A stretch of DNA of 60,142 nt, taken from contig NZ_JAYRCW010000005.1 of assembly GCF_041909755.1 (NCBI RefSeq), positions 1 to 60,142 of the forward strand, given 5' to 3'. The notes beneath the pieces were generated by a model. The model was given only the letters and a program-made list of their open reading frames with translations, did no database searches and was not told where the DNA came from. Position numbers and translations under genes: made by a program. Positions 19,471 to 28,394 of the stretch are shown here, piece by piece; within the stretch, counting starts at the first letter, position 1, and the number at the start of each line of letters is the position of its first letter. Source of the DNA: Sandaracinobacteroides sp041909755. Its GTDB lineage: Bacteria; Pseudomonadota; Alphaproteobacteria; Sphingomonadales; Sphingomonadaceae.

Positions 19471-20763
19471 ATGAAGCTCTGGCGCGGGTTCGCAGGTGGA
19501 ATGGCAGCTTTGGCGCTCGCGGCGGCGGCGCCTGTCTGTGCGCAGGCGGGGCTGAAGGCGGCCGATGCGAAGCCGAAGGCGAAATCGGCAGACCCGGACG
19601 TGCCCACCGCCATCGGCGGCAGCGGCGGGCTGGTCGTTTCCGGAATCGATGTGGATGTCGGCGGCAAGAGCCCGTCGGACGCGCGGCTGAACGGCTGGCG
19701 CGAGGCGCAGCGGCTGGCCTGGCCGGCCTTGTGGGCGCGCATGTCGGGGCAGGCGGCCGCCACCGCGCCCCGCCTGCCCGACAGCGCGCTCGATTCGATG
19801 ATTTCCGCCATCGAGGTGGAGCGCGAGCAGATCGGCCCGGCGCGCTATGTCGCAAGGCTGGCCATCGTGTTCGACCGGGCGCGCGCGTCGTCCTACCTTG
19901 GCCGGTTCGCGGCGCTCAGCTCCTCGCCGCCGTTCCTGGTGATCCCGGTGCTGCAGGATGCCGCGACGCGCATGGCACACGAGCCCGCCTCCCCCTGGCT
20001 TGCAGCCTGGGCGCGGCTGCGCGCGGGGGAAAGCCCGATCGATTATGTGCGCATCCAGCCCACGCCCGGCGACACCATCCTGCTGAACGCCTGGCAGGCA
20101 GAGCGGCGGCACATCTTCCTGTGGCGGGCGCTGATCGACCGCTATCAGGTGGCGGACGTGCTGATGCCCGAGCTGATCCTGGACCGCAGCTGGCAGGGCG
20201 GGCCGGTTTCCGGCCTGCTGGTGGTGCGTTTCGGCCCCGCCGGGCGGGAAATCGGGCGGGTGCGGCTGACGAACCGCAGCGGCGATGTCGCCGGCCTGAT
20301 GGACACTGCCGTCCGCGAATCGGACAAGCTGTATGTGGCAGCCCTGCGCGCGGGCAACCTGCTGCCCGATCCAAGCCTGATCGAACCCGACGTGCCCGCT
20401 GCCGCGCTGGAGGACACCGGCCCCGAAATCGGCGGCGGCTTCGAAGGCGGCGGCGGGATCGCGGTGCGCGTGGCGACCCCGGACGACGCGACGCTGCAGG
20501 CCATCCAGGCGCTGATCGCGGGCACCCCCGGCGTGGACGGCGTGCGGTTGCAGAGCCTGGTGCTGGGCGGCGAATCGGTGCTGGAGATCGTTTCTGCCGT
20601 GCCGCTGGCGGACCTGCGCTATGCGCTGGACCGGCGCGGGCTGCGGCTGGAGGGCGGCACGCTGCGCCGGCGCGGATCGGCCGAGGCAGCGCTGCCGCCG
20701 CCGGTGCCCGAAGTGCAGGAGGAGCAGCTGCAGGAATCGCCCGGCCCGGAGGGCGGCGCATGA
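19471..20763 (+). CDS. Conserved secreted protein upstream of the Hda-type gene
   Basis: A 430-residue protein starting at MKLWRGFAGGMAALALAAAA (ATG at 19471) with a signal peptide ending CAQA. After a Lys/Ala-rich linker there is an alpha/beta domain with GWREAQRLAWPALWARMSG and repeated RYVARLAIVFDRARASSYLG and PFLVIPVL segments, reminiscent of secreted DUF2066-type proteins. A C-terminal module (about residues 330-410, IAVRVATPDDATLQAI to LEGGTLRR) has a small ferredoxin-like pattern but no metal-binding CxxC. The tail is acidic and Pro-rich. Its stop overlaps the start of the hda-like gene (ATGA), so the two are co-translated, although a periplasmic protein and a DnaA regulator have no obvious functional link. 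Function unknown. Confidence 0.8.
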   Translation: MKLWRGFAGGMAALALAAAAPVCAQAGLKAADAKPKAKSADPDVPTAIGGSGGLVVSGIDVDVGGKSPSDARLNGWREAQRLAWPALWARMSGQAAATAPRLPDSALDSMISAIEVEREQIGPARYVARLAIVFDRARASSYLGRFAALSSSPPFLVIPVLQDAATRMAHEPASPWLAAWARLRAGESPIDYVRIQPTPGDTILLNAWQAERRHIFLWRALIDRYQVADVLMPELILDRSWQGGPVSGLLVVRFGPAGREIGRVRLTNRSGDVAGLMDTAVRESDKLYVAALRAGNLLPDPSLIEPDVPAAALEDTGPEIGGGFEGGGGIAVRVATPDDATLQAIQALIAGTPGVDGVRLQSLVLGGESVLEIVSAVPLADLRYALDRRGLRLEGGTLRRRGSAEAALPPPVPEVQEEQLQESPGPEGGA

Positions 20764-21395
20764 CGGAGGCGCCCCCGAAGCCGCATGAGGAACAGATGGT
20801 GCTGCCGCTGCGCTGGCGGGCGGCGCAGGGGCAGAAGGATTTCTTCGTCTCCGATGCGAACAGCGAGGCGGTGGCCTTTCTGGACGGCTGGTCCACCTGG
20901 CCGGTGCCGGCCGCGCTGCTGATCGGCCCCACCGGCAGCGGCAAGAGCCATCTGGCCGCCATCTTCGCGCGCCGCGCCAATGCCCGGCTGTGGGATGATG
21001 CCGACCGCACCGCATCCGAGGAAGCGCTGTTCCACGCCTGGAACGCCGCGATGGAGGAACGGCGCCCGCTGTTGATGACGGCGCGGTCCATGCCGGCGGA
21101 CTGGAACCTGACGCTGGCCGACCTGAAGAGCCGGCTGGCCGCCACCCCGCGCGTGCAGATCCGCGCGCCCGACGACGCGCTGCTGGAGGCCGTGTTCCGC
21201 AAGCAGTGGAGGGATCGCGGGATCGAGGCGGCGGCCGATGTGACCCGATATGTGCTGTCCCGCATCGAGCGCAGTTTCGAGGGCGTGGCGCGGACCGTTG
21301 ATGCGCTGGACAAGGCGGCGCTGTCGCAGCAGCGGCCGCTTTCCATTCCGCTGGCGCGCGAGGTGTTCATCGACCTCGACCTGGACGAGCGTTAA
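20760..21395 (+). CDS. hdaA: Hda/HdaA-type DnaA regulatory inactivator
   Basis: A 211-residue DnaA-related AAA+ protein lacking the DnaA DNA-binding domain. In Alphaproteobacteria HdaA stimulates ATP hydrolysis by DnaA on the replicating chromosome and so prevents over-initiation. Evidence is the N-terminal sliding-clamp-binding motif QMVLPL, the Walker A GPTGSGKSHLA near residues 59-69, and the lid-like RSFEGVARTVDALDKAAL. The C-terminus is short and acidic. The ATG overlaps the preceding stop by 4 bp, and ppk1 follows 48 bp downstream, as in related genomes. Other short DnaA paralogues exist, but the clamp motif and neighbours make HdaA the best reading. Confidence 0.9.
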   Translation: MTEAPPKPHEEQMVLPLRWRAAQGQKDFFVSDANSEAVAFLDGWSTWPVPAALLIGPTGSGKSHLAAIFARRANARLWDDADRTASEEALFHAWNAAMEERRPLLMTARSMPADWNLTLADLKSRLAATPRVQIRAPDDALLEAVFRKQWRDRGIEAAADVTRYVLSRIERSFEGVARTVDALDKAALSQQRPLSIPLAREVFIDLDLDER

Positions 21396-21443
21396 CCCCG
21401 CCTGCGATGGCTTCGCAGCCGCAGCAATGCTAAGGACCATGCG

Positions 21444-23645
21444 ATGGCCAGCGTGAATCGACCATTGCCGATCCAGCCAGTCGAGCCGCACCGGGTGCTC
21501 GGCGCCGGCCGCTATCTGAACCGCGAACTCTCGTGGCTGGCGTTCAACAGCCGGGTCCTCGAAGAGGCGATGAACCCCGCCCATCCGCTGCTGGAACGGC
21601 TGCGCTTCCTGTCGATCTCGGGCAACAACTTCGACGAATTCACCATGGTGCGCGTGGCGGGGCTGCGCGGACAGGTGGATGAAGGCATCGAGACGCCCTC
21701 GCCCGACGGGCTGACCCCGGCGCAGCAGCTGGCGGAAATCGCCGTCGCGGCCGAACGGCTGATGACGGAGCAGCAGCAGGTGTTCGGCGTGCTGCGCAAG
21801 GCGCTGCGCTCGGCGGATTTCGCCATCCTCGACCATGAGGAGCTGGGCAAGGCGGAGGCCGAGTGGCTGGAAAGCCATTTCCTGGACCAGATCTTCCCGG
21901 TGCTGACGCCGCAGGCGATCGATCCGGCGCACCCCTTCCCCTTCATCCCGAACAAGGGCTTCAGCCTGGTGTTCGACATGAAGCGGCAGGCCGATGGCGA
22001 ACGGCTGAACGCCCTGCTGATGCTGCCGCAGATGCTGCCGCGCTTTGTGCGCCTGCCGGGAAAATCGGCGCGCTACCTGGCGATGGAGCAGGTGCTGACC
22101 CGCTTCTTCGGGCTGATCTTCCCCGGCTTCGAGCGGCTGGGACAGGGCAGTTTCCGCATCATCCGCGACAGCGACATCGAGATCGAGGAAGAAGCCGAGG
22201 ATCTGGTGCGCTTCTACCAGACGGCGATCAAGCGCCGCCGCCGCGGGCAGGTGATCCGCCTGAAGATCGAGGAGCATACCCCGCGCCGGCTGCGCACCGC
22301 CGTGAAACAGGCGCTGGCCGTGAACGACCGCGACGTGATGGTGGTGGACGGCATCCTGGGCATCGCGGATCTCGCGGGGCTGGTGGACGAGGACCGGCCC
22401 GACCTGAAGTTCGAGCCCTATACCCCCCGCTTCCCCGAGCGCATCCGCGAGCATGGCGGGGACTGCTTCGCCGCGATCCGCGCCAAGGACATCATCGTCC
22501 ACCACCCCTATGAGAGCTTCGACGTGGTGCTGGCCTTCCTGCGCCAGGCCGCCGCCGACCCGGACGTGGTGGCCATCAAGCAGACGCTGTACCGCACCGG
22601 CAAGAACAGCCCCATCGTCCGCGCGCTGATCGACGCCGCCGAAAACGGCAAGGCCGTCACCGCCATCGTCGAGCTGAAGGCCCGTTTCGACGAGGAGCAG
22701 AATCTGACATGGGCGGCCGCGCTGGAGCGGGCGGGCGTGCAGGTCGTCTATGGCTTCATCGACTGGAAGACCCACGCCAAGGCCTCGATGGTCGTCCGGC
22801 GCGAGGGCGGCGAGCTGAACACCTATCTGCACCTCGGTACGGGCAATTATCACCCGGTGACGGCCCGCATCTACACCGATCTCAGCTTCTTCACGGCAGA
22901 CCGCGATCTGGCGCGCGATGTGGCGCAGGTGTTCAACTATATCACCGGCTATGTGGAGCCGCAGGGCCTGCGGCGGCTGGCGATGAGCCCCCTGAACCTC
23001 CGGTCCACGCTGATGGACGGGATCGACGCCGAGATCGCACATGCGAAAGCCGGGCATCCGGCGGCGGTGTGGGTGAAGATGAACAGCCTCGTCGATCCCG
23101 CCATCATCGAGAAGCTCTACGAAGCGAGCGATGCGGGCGTGCAGGTCGACATGGTGATCCGGGGCATCTGCTGCCTTCGGCCCGGCGTGAAGGGCCTGTC
23201 GGAGAATATCCGCGTCCGCTCGGTGATCGGCCGCTTCCTGGAACACAGCCGCATCGTCGCCTTCGGCAACGGCCATCCGCTGCCCAGCCGCGAGGCGAAG
23301 GTGTGGATCACCAGCGCCGACTGGATGCCGCGCAACTTCGACCGGCGGGTGGAGCTGCTGATCCCGATCCTGAACCCCACCGTGCACGCCCAGGTGCTGG
23401 ATCAGGTGATGGTCGCCAACCTGAAGGACGACGAGCAGAGCTGGGAGATGCAGGCCGACGGCAGCTACCGGCGGCTGGAGCCGGGCAGGCCCAGCTTCAA
23501 CCTGCACCGCTACTTCATGACGAACCCCAGCCTGTCGGGCCGCGGACAGGCTCTGAGGGGCGGCACCGCACCGCGCCTTCTGGTGGGCGACGGGCTTGCC
23601 GGCGACGGGCTTGCCGGCGATGGGGCGGAAGGGGCGAAGAGCTGA
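21444..23645 (+). CDS. ppk1: Polyphosphate kinase 1
   Basis: A 733-residue RNA-degradosome-type polyphosphate kinase that reversibly polymerises the terminal phosphate of ATP into polyphosphate. The four PPK1 domains are recognisable: N-terminal RYLNRELSWLAFNSRVLEEA, head domain up to about residue 330, then the two catalytic C domains with HHPYESFDVVLAFLRQAA, KQTLYRTGKNSPIV, HLGTGNYHPVTARIYTDLS and RGICCLRPGVKGLSENI. These include the His residues expected for autophosphorylation and phosphate transfer. The last 15 or so residues are a repetitive extension (GDGLAGDGLAGDG) encoded by a tandem repeat. It follows the hdaA gene and precedes a glycosyltransferase gene. Confidence 0.97.
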   Translation: MASVNRPLPIQPVEPHRVLGAGRYLNRELSWLAFNSRVLEEAMNPAHPLLERLRFLSISGNNFDEFTMVRVAGLRGQVDEGIETPSPDGLTPAQQLAEIAVAAERLMTEQQQVFGVLRKALRSADFAILDHEELGKAEAEWLESHFLDQIFPVLTPQAIDPAHPFPFIPNKGFSLVFDMKRQADGERLNALLMLPQMLPRFVRLPGKSARYLAMEQVLTRFFGLIFPGFERLGQGSFRIIRDSDIEIEEEAEDLVRFYQTAIKRRRRGQVIRLKIEEHTPRRLRTAVKQALAVNDRDVMVVDGILGIADLAGLVDEDRPDLKFEPYTPRFPERIREHGGDCFAAIRAKDIIVHHPYESFDVVLAFLRQAAADPDVVAIKQTLYRTGKNSPIVRALIDAAENGKAVTAIVELKARFDEEQNLTWAAALERAGVQVVYGFIDWKTHAKASMVVRREGGELNTYLHLGTGNYHPVTARIYTDLSFFTADRDLARDVAQVFNYITGYVEPQGLRRLAMSPLNLRSTLMDGIDAEIAHAKAGHPAAVWVKMNSLVDPAIIEKLYEASDAGVQVDMVIRGICCLRPGVKGLSENIRVRSVIGRFLEHSRIVAFGNGHPLPSREAKVWITSADWMPRNFDRRVELLIPILNPTVHAQVLDQVMVANLKDDEQSWEMQADGSYRRLEPGRPSFNLHRYFMTNPSLSGRGQALRGGTAPRLLVGDGLAGDGLAGDGAEGAKS
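23586..23624 (+). repeat. 15-bp tandem repeat at the 3' end of ppk1
   Basis: The unit GGCGACGGGCTTGCC occurs twice exactly and a third time partly. It encodes GDGLA repeats in the non-conserved tail of polyphosphate kinase and keeps the frame because the unit is 15 bp. Confidence 0.85.
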
Positions 23646-23650
23646 GCGCG

Positions 23651-24766
23651 ATGCACCAGGGAACCGATCTGATCTCAGCCCCCTGGGGCGTGCAGCCATG
23701 GCCCGCAGAGGTGGATGCCGGCGACGGAGACTGGGCCCCGCCGGAGCGCGACCCCGTCGCGCGGCTGGGCGTGGTGCTGGTGAACTACAAGGGCGCGGCC
23801 GACACGCTGGAGTGCCTGGAATCGCTGCTCCGATCCGACATTCCGCTGCGCGTGGCGGTGGTGGACAACGCCTCCGCCGATGGATCGGACCGCAGGATCA
23901 TCGACTGGGCGTCCGGCCAGCAGCCCTACACGCCGCCGGAAGGGCCGCTGGGCGCGCTGTCCTCCCCGCCGCTGGACAAGCCCGTGCCGATGGAGGTGCT
24001 GGATGCCGCCGAGGCGCTGGCCCATGCCCCCGGCGCCCGGCTGCTGACGCTGATCCGGTCGGACGAGAATCTGGGGTTCGCGGGCGGCAACAACCTGGGC
24101 CTCCGCCACCTGCTGAAGGATCCGGCGATCGAGGCCGTCTGGCTGCTGAACAACGACACGGTGGTGGAACCGGCGGCGGCGCGTTCGCTGCTGGCGCAGA
24201 TCCGCGCGGATCCGGCGCAGGGCATGATCGGCACCGTGATCCGCTATTACAGCGCGCCGGAAAAGGTGCAGGCGCTGGGCGGGATGACCTTCAACCCGCT
24301 GACCGGCGGCAATGCGGGCATCCATGGCAACAAGCCGTTCAAGGCCCCCTGGGATGGCCGGGCGGCGGCGCGCAGGGCCGCCTGCGTCCTGGGCGCCTCG
24401 CTGACGGTGACGCGCCGCTTCGTGGATACCGTGGGGCTGATGGGCGAGGACTATTTCCTCTATTTCGAGGAGATGGACTGGGCCCGCCGCAATCGGGGCC
24501 GCTTCTCCATCGGCCTGTCGCGCGGGTCGGTCGTGTATCACAAGCATGGCGGCTCGATCGGATCGTCCGCGAAGAAGGGCGGGCGGTCTGCGCAGTCGGA
24601 ATATTGGCTGCTGCGCGCGCGGCTGCTGTTCTACCGCAAATATCATCCGCTGCTGCTGCCGCTGATCTGGGTGCAGGGCTGGGCGCAGACAGCGCGGCGC
24701 GTGCTTCGACGCCAGCCCGACAGCGTGAAGGCGATGACGAAGGCGCTGTTCTTCCGCCCGCTGTAA
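23651..24766 (+). CDS. Family 2 glycosyltransferase
   Basis: A 371-residue GT-A fold glycosyltransferase similar to rhamnosyltransferases of the WbbL type. The start is the ATG at 23651, five bases after the ppk1 stop. Visible elements are GVVLVNYKGAADTLECLESL, VVDNASADGSD for nucleotide binding, SDENLGFAGGNNLGLRHLL, LLNNDTVVEP (the metal-binding DXD equivalent) and GLMGEDYFLYFEEMDWARR with the acceptor-site acidic residues. The C-terminal basic region, RLLFYRKYHPLLLPLIWVQG, may contact the membrane. It converges with an acetyltransferase gene, and the two may modify the same surface glycan, but no larger polysaccharide cluster is nearby. Confidence 0.9.
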   Translation: MHQGTDLISAPWGVQPWPAEVDAGDGDWAPPERDPVARLGVVLVNYKGAADTLECLESLLRSDIPLRVAVVDNASADGSDRRIIDWASGQQPYTPPEGPLGALSSPPLDKPVPMEVLDAAEALAHAPGARLLTLIRSDENLGFAGGNNLGLRHLLKDPAIEAVWLLNNDTVVEPAAARSLLAQIRADPAQGMIGTVIRYYSAPEKVQALGGMTFNPLTGGNAGIHGNKPFKAPWDGRAAARRAACVLGASLTVTRRFVDTVGLMGEDYFLYFEEMDWARRNRGRFSIGLSRGSVVYHKHGGSIGSSAKKGGRSAQSEYWLLRARLLFYRKYHPLLLPLIWVQGWAQTARRVLRRQPDSVKAMTKALFFRPL

Positions 24767-24790
24767 CCGGCGGGCGACCCCGGCGCAGGC

Positions 24791-25285
24791 TCAGGCCTTC
24801 GCCGCCTCCCGCGCGCCTTCCCGCGCAAGGCGTTCGGCCTCCACCTCCAGGAAGCGCTTGTCGAAGATGCCCCAGCGCCCCGTCTCCACGCCGGAGCGGA
24901 TGATCTTCGCCGGGTTTCCGGCGACGATGCTGTTGGGCGGCACATCCGCGATCACCACCGATCCGGCGCCCACCACGCTGTTGTCGCCCACGCGGATGCC
25001 GGCGAGGATGATCGAGCGCGCGCCGATGAAGCAGTTGCTGCCGATGAAGGTGTCGAGGTGGCGGTTGCCCACGAAATCATGCGTCAGGATCGCCGCATCG
25101 AAGGACACCAGCGTGCTGTTGCCGATATGGATGCCGCGTGGGTTGGTCTTGTCCAGCTTGGCAGAGCGGGAAATGCGGCAGTCGTCGCCGATCGTCATTC
25201 CCCAGACGCGCCGGTAATACCATGTCTGCACCGCGCTGGAGGTGCGATAGAGCCGCGTGCGAAGCCGGGCCAGCCTTCTGTGCAT
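24791..25285 (-). CDS. Hexapeptide-repeat (left-handed beta-helix) acyltransferase
   Basis: A 164-residue protein starting at MHRRLARLRTRLYRTSSAVQ (ATG at 25285) with a short basic N-terminal helix and then hexapeptide turns of a left-handed beta-helix: IGDDCRISRSAKL, IGNSTLVSFDAAILTHDFVG, IGSNCFIGARSIILAGIRVG and VVGAGSVVIADVPPNSIVAG, ending in NPAKIIR. This is the WcaF/NodL/maltose-acetyltransferase type, usually transferring acetyl from acetyl-CoA to a sugar; the His in LTHD is the likely catalytic base. Its convergent neighbour is a glycosyltransferase. The acceptor is unknown. Confidence 0.88.
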   Translation of the reverse strand: MHRRLARLRTRLYRTSSAVQTWYYRRVWGMTIGDDCRISRSAKLDKTNPRGIHIGNSTLVSFDAAILTHDFVGNRHLDTFIGSNCFIGARSIILAGIRVGDNSVVGAGSVVIADVPPNSIVAGNPAKIIRSGVETGRWGIFDKRFLEVEAERLAREGAREAAKA

Positions 25286-25372
25286 CAGCCCTCCCCGAGT
25301 CACCCTGTTCCGGTTGCTTATTCCCGGCAGAGACTTAGCGCATGGCGGGCGGGGCGGCAAACACCTCTATCG

Positions 25373-25597
25373 TTAAGGCGCGCATCCGGGGCTGCGGTCC
25401 GCCTTCGGCTTGCGCGGGGTGCACCAGCCGTGCGGGCAGGCGCTTTCGCTTTCCCGCCCGGGGCTTTGCCGTCCATCCAGATCGACCCATTGGGTGCCGG
25501 CGGCCGAGCAGACGGGCACCAGCCCGCGCGCAAGCGCCGGCGCGGTGGCGTTCAGCAGCGCCAGCAGCAGCAGGGCGGGCATCGCCTGCCTCAGCAC
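25373..25597 (-). CDS. Small secreted Cys-containing protein at the end of the cco operon
   Basis: 74 residues from a GTG at 25597 or 69 from the ATG at 25582, with a signal peptide (MPALLLLALLNATAPALA) and a short mature part: LVPVCSAAGTQWVDLDG, then ACPHGWCTPRKPK and a final PGCAP. Four Cys (one in VCSA, the spaced pair in ACPHGWC, and one in GCAP) suggest disulfides or metal binding. The GTG overlaps the ccoS stop region, so it is co-translated with the cbb3 oxidase maturation genes. The coding evidence is the signal peptide and tight coupling; a copper or assembly role is only a guess from position. Confidence 0.62.
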   Translation of the reverse strand: MLRQAMPALLLLALLNATAPALARGLVPVCSAAGTQWVDLDGRQSPGRESESACPHGWCTPRKPKADRSPGCAP

Positions 25598-25743
25598 GGG
25601 CCGTCCTCCTCGTCGGTGAGGATGCGCTGCGCCGCGCCGTCCAGATCGTCATACTGGCCCGACCGCATGGACCAGAGGAAGGCGGCAAGGCCGCCAAGCC
25701 CCAGCAGCAGGGCGATGGGCAGCAGGAAACCGATGGTCGTCAT
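25591..25743 (-). CDS. ccoS: Cbb3-type oxidase maturation protein CcoS
   Basis: A 50-residue protein, MTTIGFLLPIALLLGLGGLA continuing AAFLWSMRSGQYDDLDGAAQ and ILTDEEDGPC. It has one N-terminal membrane span followed by the hallmark SMRSGQYDDLDGAAQRIL segment of CcoS/FixS, which is needed for cofactor insertion into the cbb3 oxidase. The ATG at 25743 overlaps the ccoI stop (ATGA). It lies exactly where ccoS is expected, directly after ccoI. Confidence 0.92.
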   Translation of the reverse strand: MTTIGFLLPIALLLGLGGLAAFLWSMRSGQYDDLDGAAQRILTDEEDGPC

Positions 25744-27926
25744 TTCGGGGCCCTCAACCTCAGCGCATTCCCCACCACGATGATGGACGAGAGCGACATG
25801 GCGACCGCCGCGATCAGCGGAGTCGCAAGGCCCGCCATCGCGATGGGAACCGCCAGGATATTATAGCCGATGGCGAGGCGGAAGTTCTGCCGCACATGCA
25901 CGTCGGCGCGGCGCGCCGTTTCGACCGCCAGAGGCACCGCCATCAGGCTGTCGCGCAGGAACAGCAGGTCTGCCGCCGTCTGCCCCGCATCCGAGGCGGA
26001 GGCGGGCGCGATGGAGGCATGGCCGGCCGCCAGCATCGGCGCATCGTTCAGCCCATCGCCCACAACCAGCAGCCTGCGGCCTTCGGCCTTCAGCGCCTCG
26101 ATGGCGGCGAGCTTGCCGGCGGGCGTCTGCCCGGCGGCCCAGGTGCCGATATCCAGTGCGCGGGCGGCGTGGCGAACGGCGCTCTCCCGGTCTCCGGACA
26201 GGATGCGGACATCGAAACCGTCCGCCTTCAGCCGGGCGACCGCCGCGGCGGCATCCGGGCGAAGCGGGTCCTCGAACGGGATCAGGGCGGCGGGCGCGTC
26301 GCCGCGCCGGAACGCCAGCGTCAGCAGATGGCCTTCTGCCGCAGCGCTTGCGCCTGCCCAGTCGGGCCGGCCCAGCCGCAGCGTTTCCCCTTCGTGCTGC
26401 ACCTCCAGCCCCAGGCCGGGATGCTCGCTGACATCCGCAAGCACGACCGGGGTGACCCCTTCGGCCTTCGCGGCAGCGAGGAGCGCGCGGGACAGCGGGT
26501 GGCTGCTCTTCGCGGCGAGCCCCGCCGCCAGCGCCAGTTCGGACGCGGACAGGGGCAACCGCCCGGCCGGAACGGGGCGGCCCAGCGTCAGCGTGCCGGT
26601 CTTGTCCAGCACGACGGTGTCGCAGTCGGCCAGCCGCTCCAGCGCGCTGCCGTCCTTCACCAGAATGCCGCGCTGCATCAGCACGCTGGCGGCCCGCACC
26701 TGCACGGCGGGCACGGCAAGCCCCAGCGCGCAGGGGCAGGTGATGATCAGCACGGCGATCGCCGTCACCAGCGCCTGGTGCAGCCCCGCGCCCGCGATCA
26801 GCCAGCCGATCGCCGTCAGCAGCGCCGTCAGGTGGACGACGGGCGCATAGAGCCGCGCGGCGCGGTCGGCGATGCGGGTGTAGCGCGCGCGGCCCTGCTC
26901 CGCCGATTCCATCAGCCGCACCACCTGCGCCAGGAAGCTGGCTTCGCCCACGGCCGTCGCCTTCATGGCGATCGGGGCATCCAGGTTCAGCGTGCCTGCC
27001 AGCAGCTGGCCGCCGGGCTTCACCGGTTCGGGCAGGCTTTCGCCCGTCACAAGGCTGCGGTCGATGCTGGAGCTGCCCTCCAGCACCAGCCCGTCCACCG
27101 GGATGCGCCCGCCGGCCGAGACCAGCACCGTCATCCCCGGCGCCACGCTTTCGATGGGGCGCCATTCGGTTTCGCCCGACGGCGCGCGGACCAGCGCGCC
27201 CGGCGCGGACTGTTTCAGCAGCGCGGCGACACCGGCCCGCGCCCGGTCGCGCATCAGGCTGTCCGCCACGCGGCCCATCAGCAGGAAGAACAGCAGCATC
27301 ACCGCCGCGTCGAACCAGGCCTCATGCCCGCGCGTGACCGTCTCATAGAGGCTGAGCGCCGTCGCCAGGATCAGGCCGATCGAAATCGGCACGTCCATGT
27401 TCGTGCGCCCCTGCCGCAGCGCCCCCCAGGCAGAGCTGAAGAAGGGCATGCCGGAATAGGCCACCGTCGGCAGCGCGATCGCGGCAGAGATCAGGTGGAA
27501 CAGGTCGCGCGTCGCCCCGTCCGCCCCGGACCAGACCGAGACGGAGAGCAGCATGATGTTCATCGCCGCGAACCCCGCGACGGCCATCGCCTTGATCAGC
27601 CTGCGGGAGGCCGGATCGCCGCCCTGTGCTGCGACGTCGGACGGGGAAAAGGGCCGCGCATCGAACCCCGCGCCCTCGACGGCAGCGACGATCGCCTGCG
27701 CATCCTGCCGGCCATCCTGCCATTCGGCCGTCAGGCGGCGGGTGGTGAAGTTCACGCGGGCATGGGTGATGCCCGGCAGCGCGCGGACGGCGCCTTCCAC
27801 CTTGCGGATGCAGCCCGCGCAATGGATGCCCGGCACATGCAGGTCGATCCGGCGCGTGCCGGGCGACGGTTCGGCGACGAACAGGTCAAGGCTGGACGGC
27901 GCGGCCGGCGGTGCAAGCGTCGCCAT
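25740..27926 (-). CDS. ccoI: P1B-type copper-transporting ATPase for cbb3 oxidase (CcoI/FixI)
   Basis: A 728-residue heavy-metal P-type ATPase that exports copper toward the cbb3 oxidase CuB site. In order: an N-terminal heavy-metal-associated domain with GIHCAGC; membrane helices; the actuator domain around LVTGESLPEPVK; the intramembrane metal motif CPC in ITCPCALGLAVPA; the phosphorylated Asp in LDKTGTLT; HP locus SSHPLSRALL; and VVGDGLNDAPMLA. The start MATLAPPAAPSSLDL at 27926 follows ccoH by 3 bp and the stop overlaps ccoS. The context makes it CcoI rather than a general copper-efflux ATPase. Confidence 0.96.
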   Translation of the reverse strand: MATLAPPAAPSSLDLFVAEPSPGTRRIDLHVPGIHCAGCIRKVEGAVRALPGITHARVNFTTRRLTAEWQDGRQDAQAIVAAVEGAGFDARPFSPSDVAAQGGDPASRRLIKAMAVAGFAAMNIMLLSVSVWSGADGATRDLFHLISAAIALPTVAYSGMPFFSSAWGALRQGRTNMDVPISIGLILATALSLYETVTRGHEAWFDAAVMLLFFLLMGRVADSLMRDRARAGVAALLKQSAPGALVRAPSGETEWRPIESVAPGMTVLVSAGGRIPVDGLVLEGSSSIDRSLVTGESLPEPVKPGGQLLAGTLNLDAPIAMKATAVGEASFLAQVVRLMESAEQGRARYTRIADRAARLYAPVVHLTALLTAIGWLIAGAGLHQALVTAIAVLIITCPCALGLAVPAVQVRAASVLMQRGILVKDGSALERLADCDTVVLDKTGTLTLGRPVPAGRLPLSASELALAAGLAAKSSHPLSRALLAAAKAEGVTPVVLADVSEHPGLGLEVQHEGETLRLGRPDWAGASAAAEGHLLTLAFRRGDAPAALIPFEDPLRPDAAAAVARLKADGFDVRILSGDRESAVRHAARALDIGTWAAGQTPAGKLAAIEALKAEGRRLLVVGDGLNDAPMLAAGHASIAPASASDAGQTAADLLFLRDSLMAVPLAVETARRADVHVRQNFRLAIGYNILAVPIAMAGLATPLIAAVAMSLSSIIVVGNALRLRAPK

Positions 27927-27929
27927 GGT

Positions 27930-28394
27930 TCAGCCCGGAATCACCAGCCGGTCGGCGAGATAATAATGCTCCCCCCCGCGCGACAGGCGCACCTCGGCCA
28001 GCCATTGCCCGGCCGCCAGCCCGTGCGGCGCGGCATAGCGACCCGGCGCCACTTCGGACAGCGCGATGTCCCGCGACCGTTCCGCCCCCAGCGGATGCTC
28101 CAGCGTGGCGACGACCTTCAGCCCCGACAGCGGCGCCCCCGTCGGCCCGGCCGCCGAAACGGACAGCGCGCCCGCATCCGCGCCGGCCTTCACCGTCCAG
28201 CCCATCGCCTTCTGGGCGCGGCCCTGCGCCAGCCAGCCGTTGAATTTCTGGCTGGCGACATAGCTGTTCTCGACGACGAGGCCGGGGTGGCTGCGGCTGG
28301 CGTTCACGGCCAGCGCCACATTCACGCCGATCACCAGCAGGAAGCCGCCGCCGATCACCATCAGCGCATCGCGGCCGGTGAAGGGGCGGCTCAT
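27930..28394 (-). CDS. ccoH: FixH family protein (CcoH), cbb3 oxidase assembly
   Basis: A 154-residue membrane-anchored periplasmic protein. One N-terminal transmembrane helix (DALMVIGGGFLLVIGVNVAL) is followed by an immunoglobulin-like FixH domain with ENSYVASQKFNGWLAQGRAQ and LRGL-like strands ending AGQWLAEVRLSRGGEHYY. CcoH is needed for stable assembly of the cbb3 oxidase. Its start overlaps the stop of ccoG by 4 bp, and ccoI follows after 3 bp. Confidence 0.94.
   Translation of the reverse strand: MSRPFTGRDALMVIGGGFLLVIGVNVALAVNASRSHPGLVVENSYVASQKFNGWLAQGRAQKAMGWTVKAGADAGALSVSAAGPTGAPLSGLKVVATLEHPLGAERSRDIALSEVAPGRYAAPHGLAAGQWLAEVRLSRGGEHYYLADRLVIPG

Noticed and set aside
23586..23624. 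The ppk1 tandem repeat as a phase-variation switch
   Set aside because: The unit is 15 bp, so changes in copy number keep the frame and only alter a non-conserved tail.
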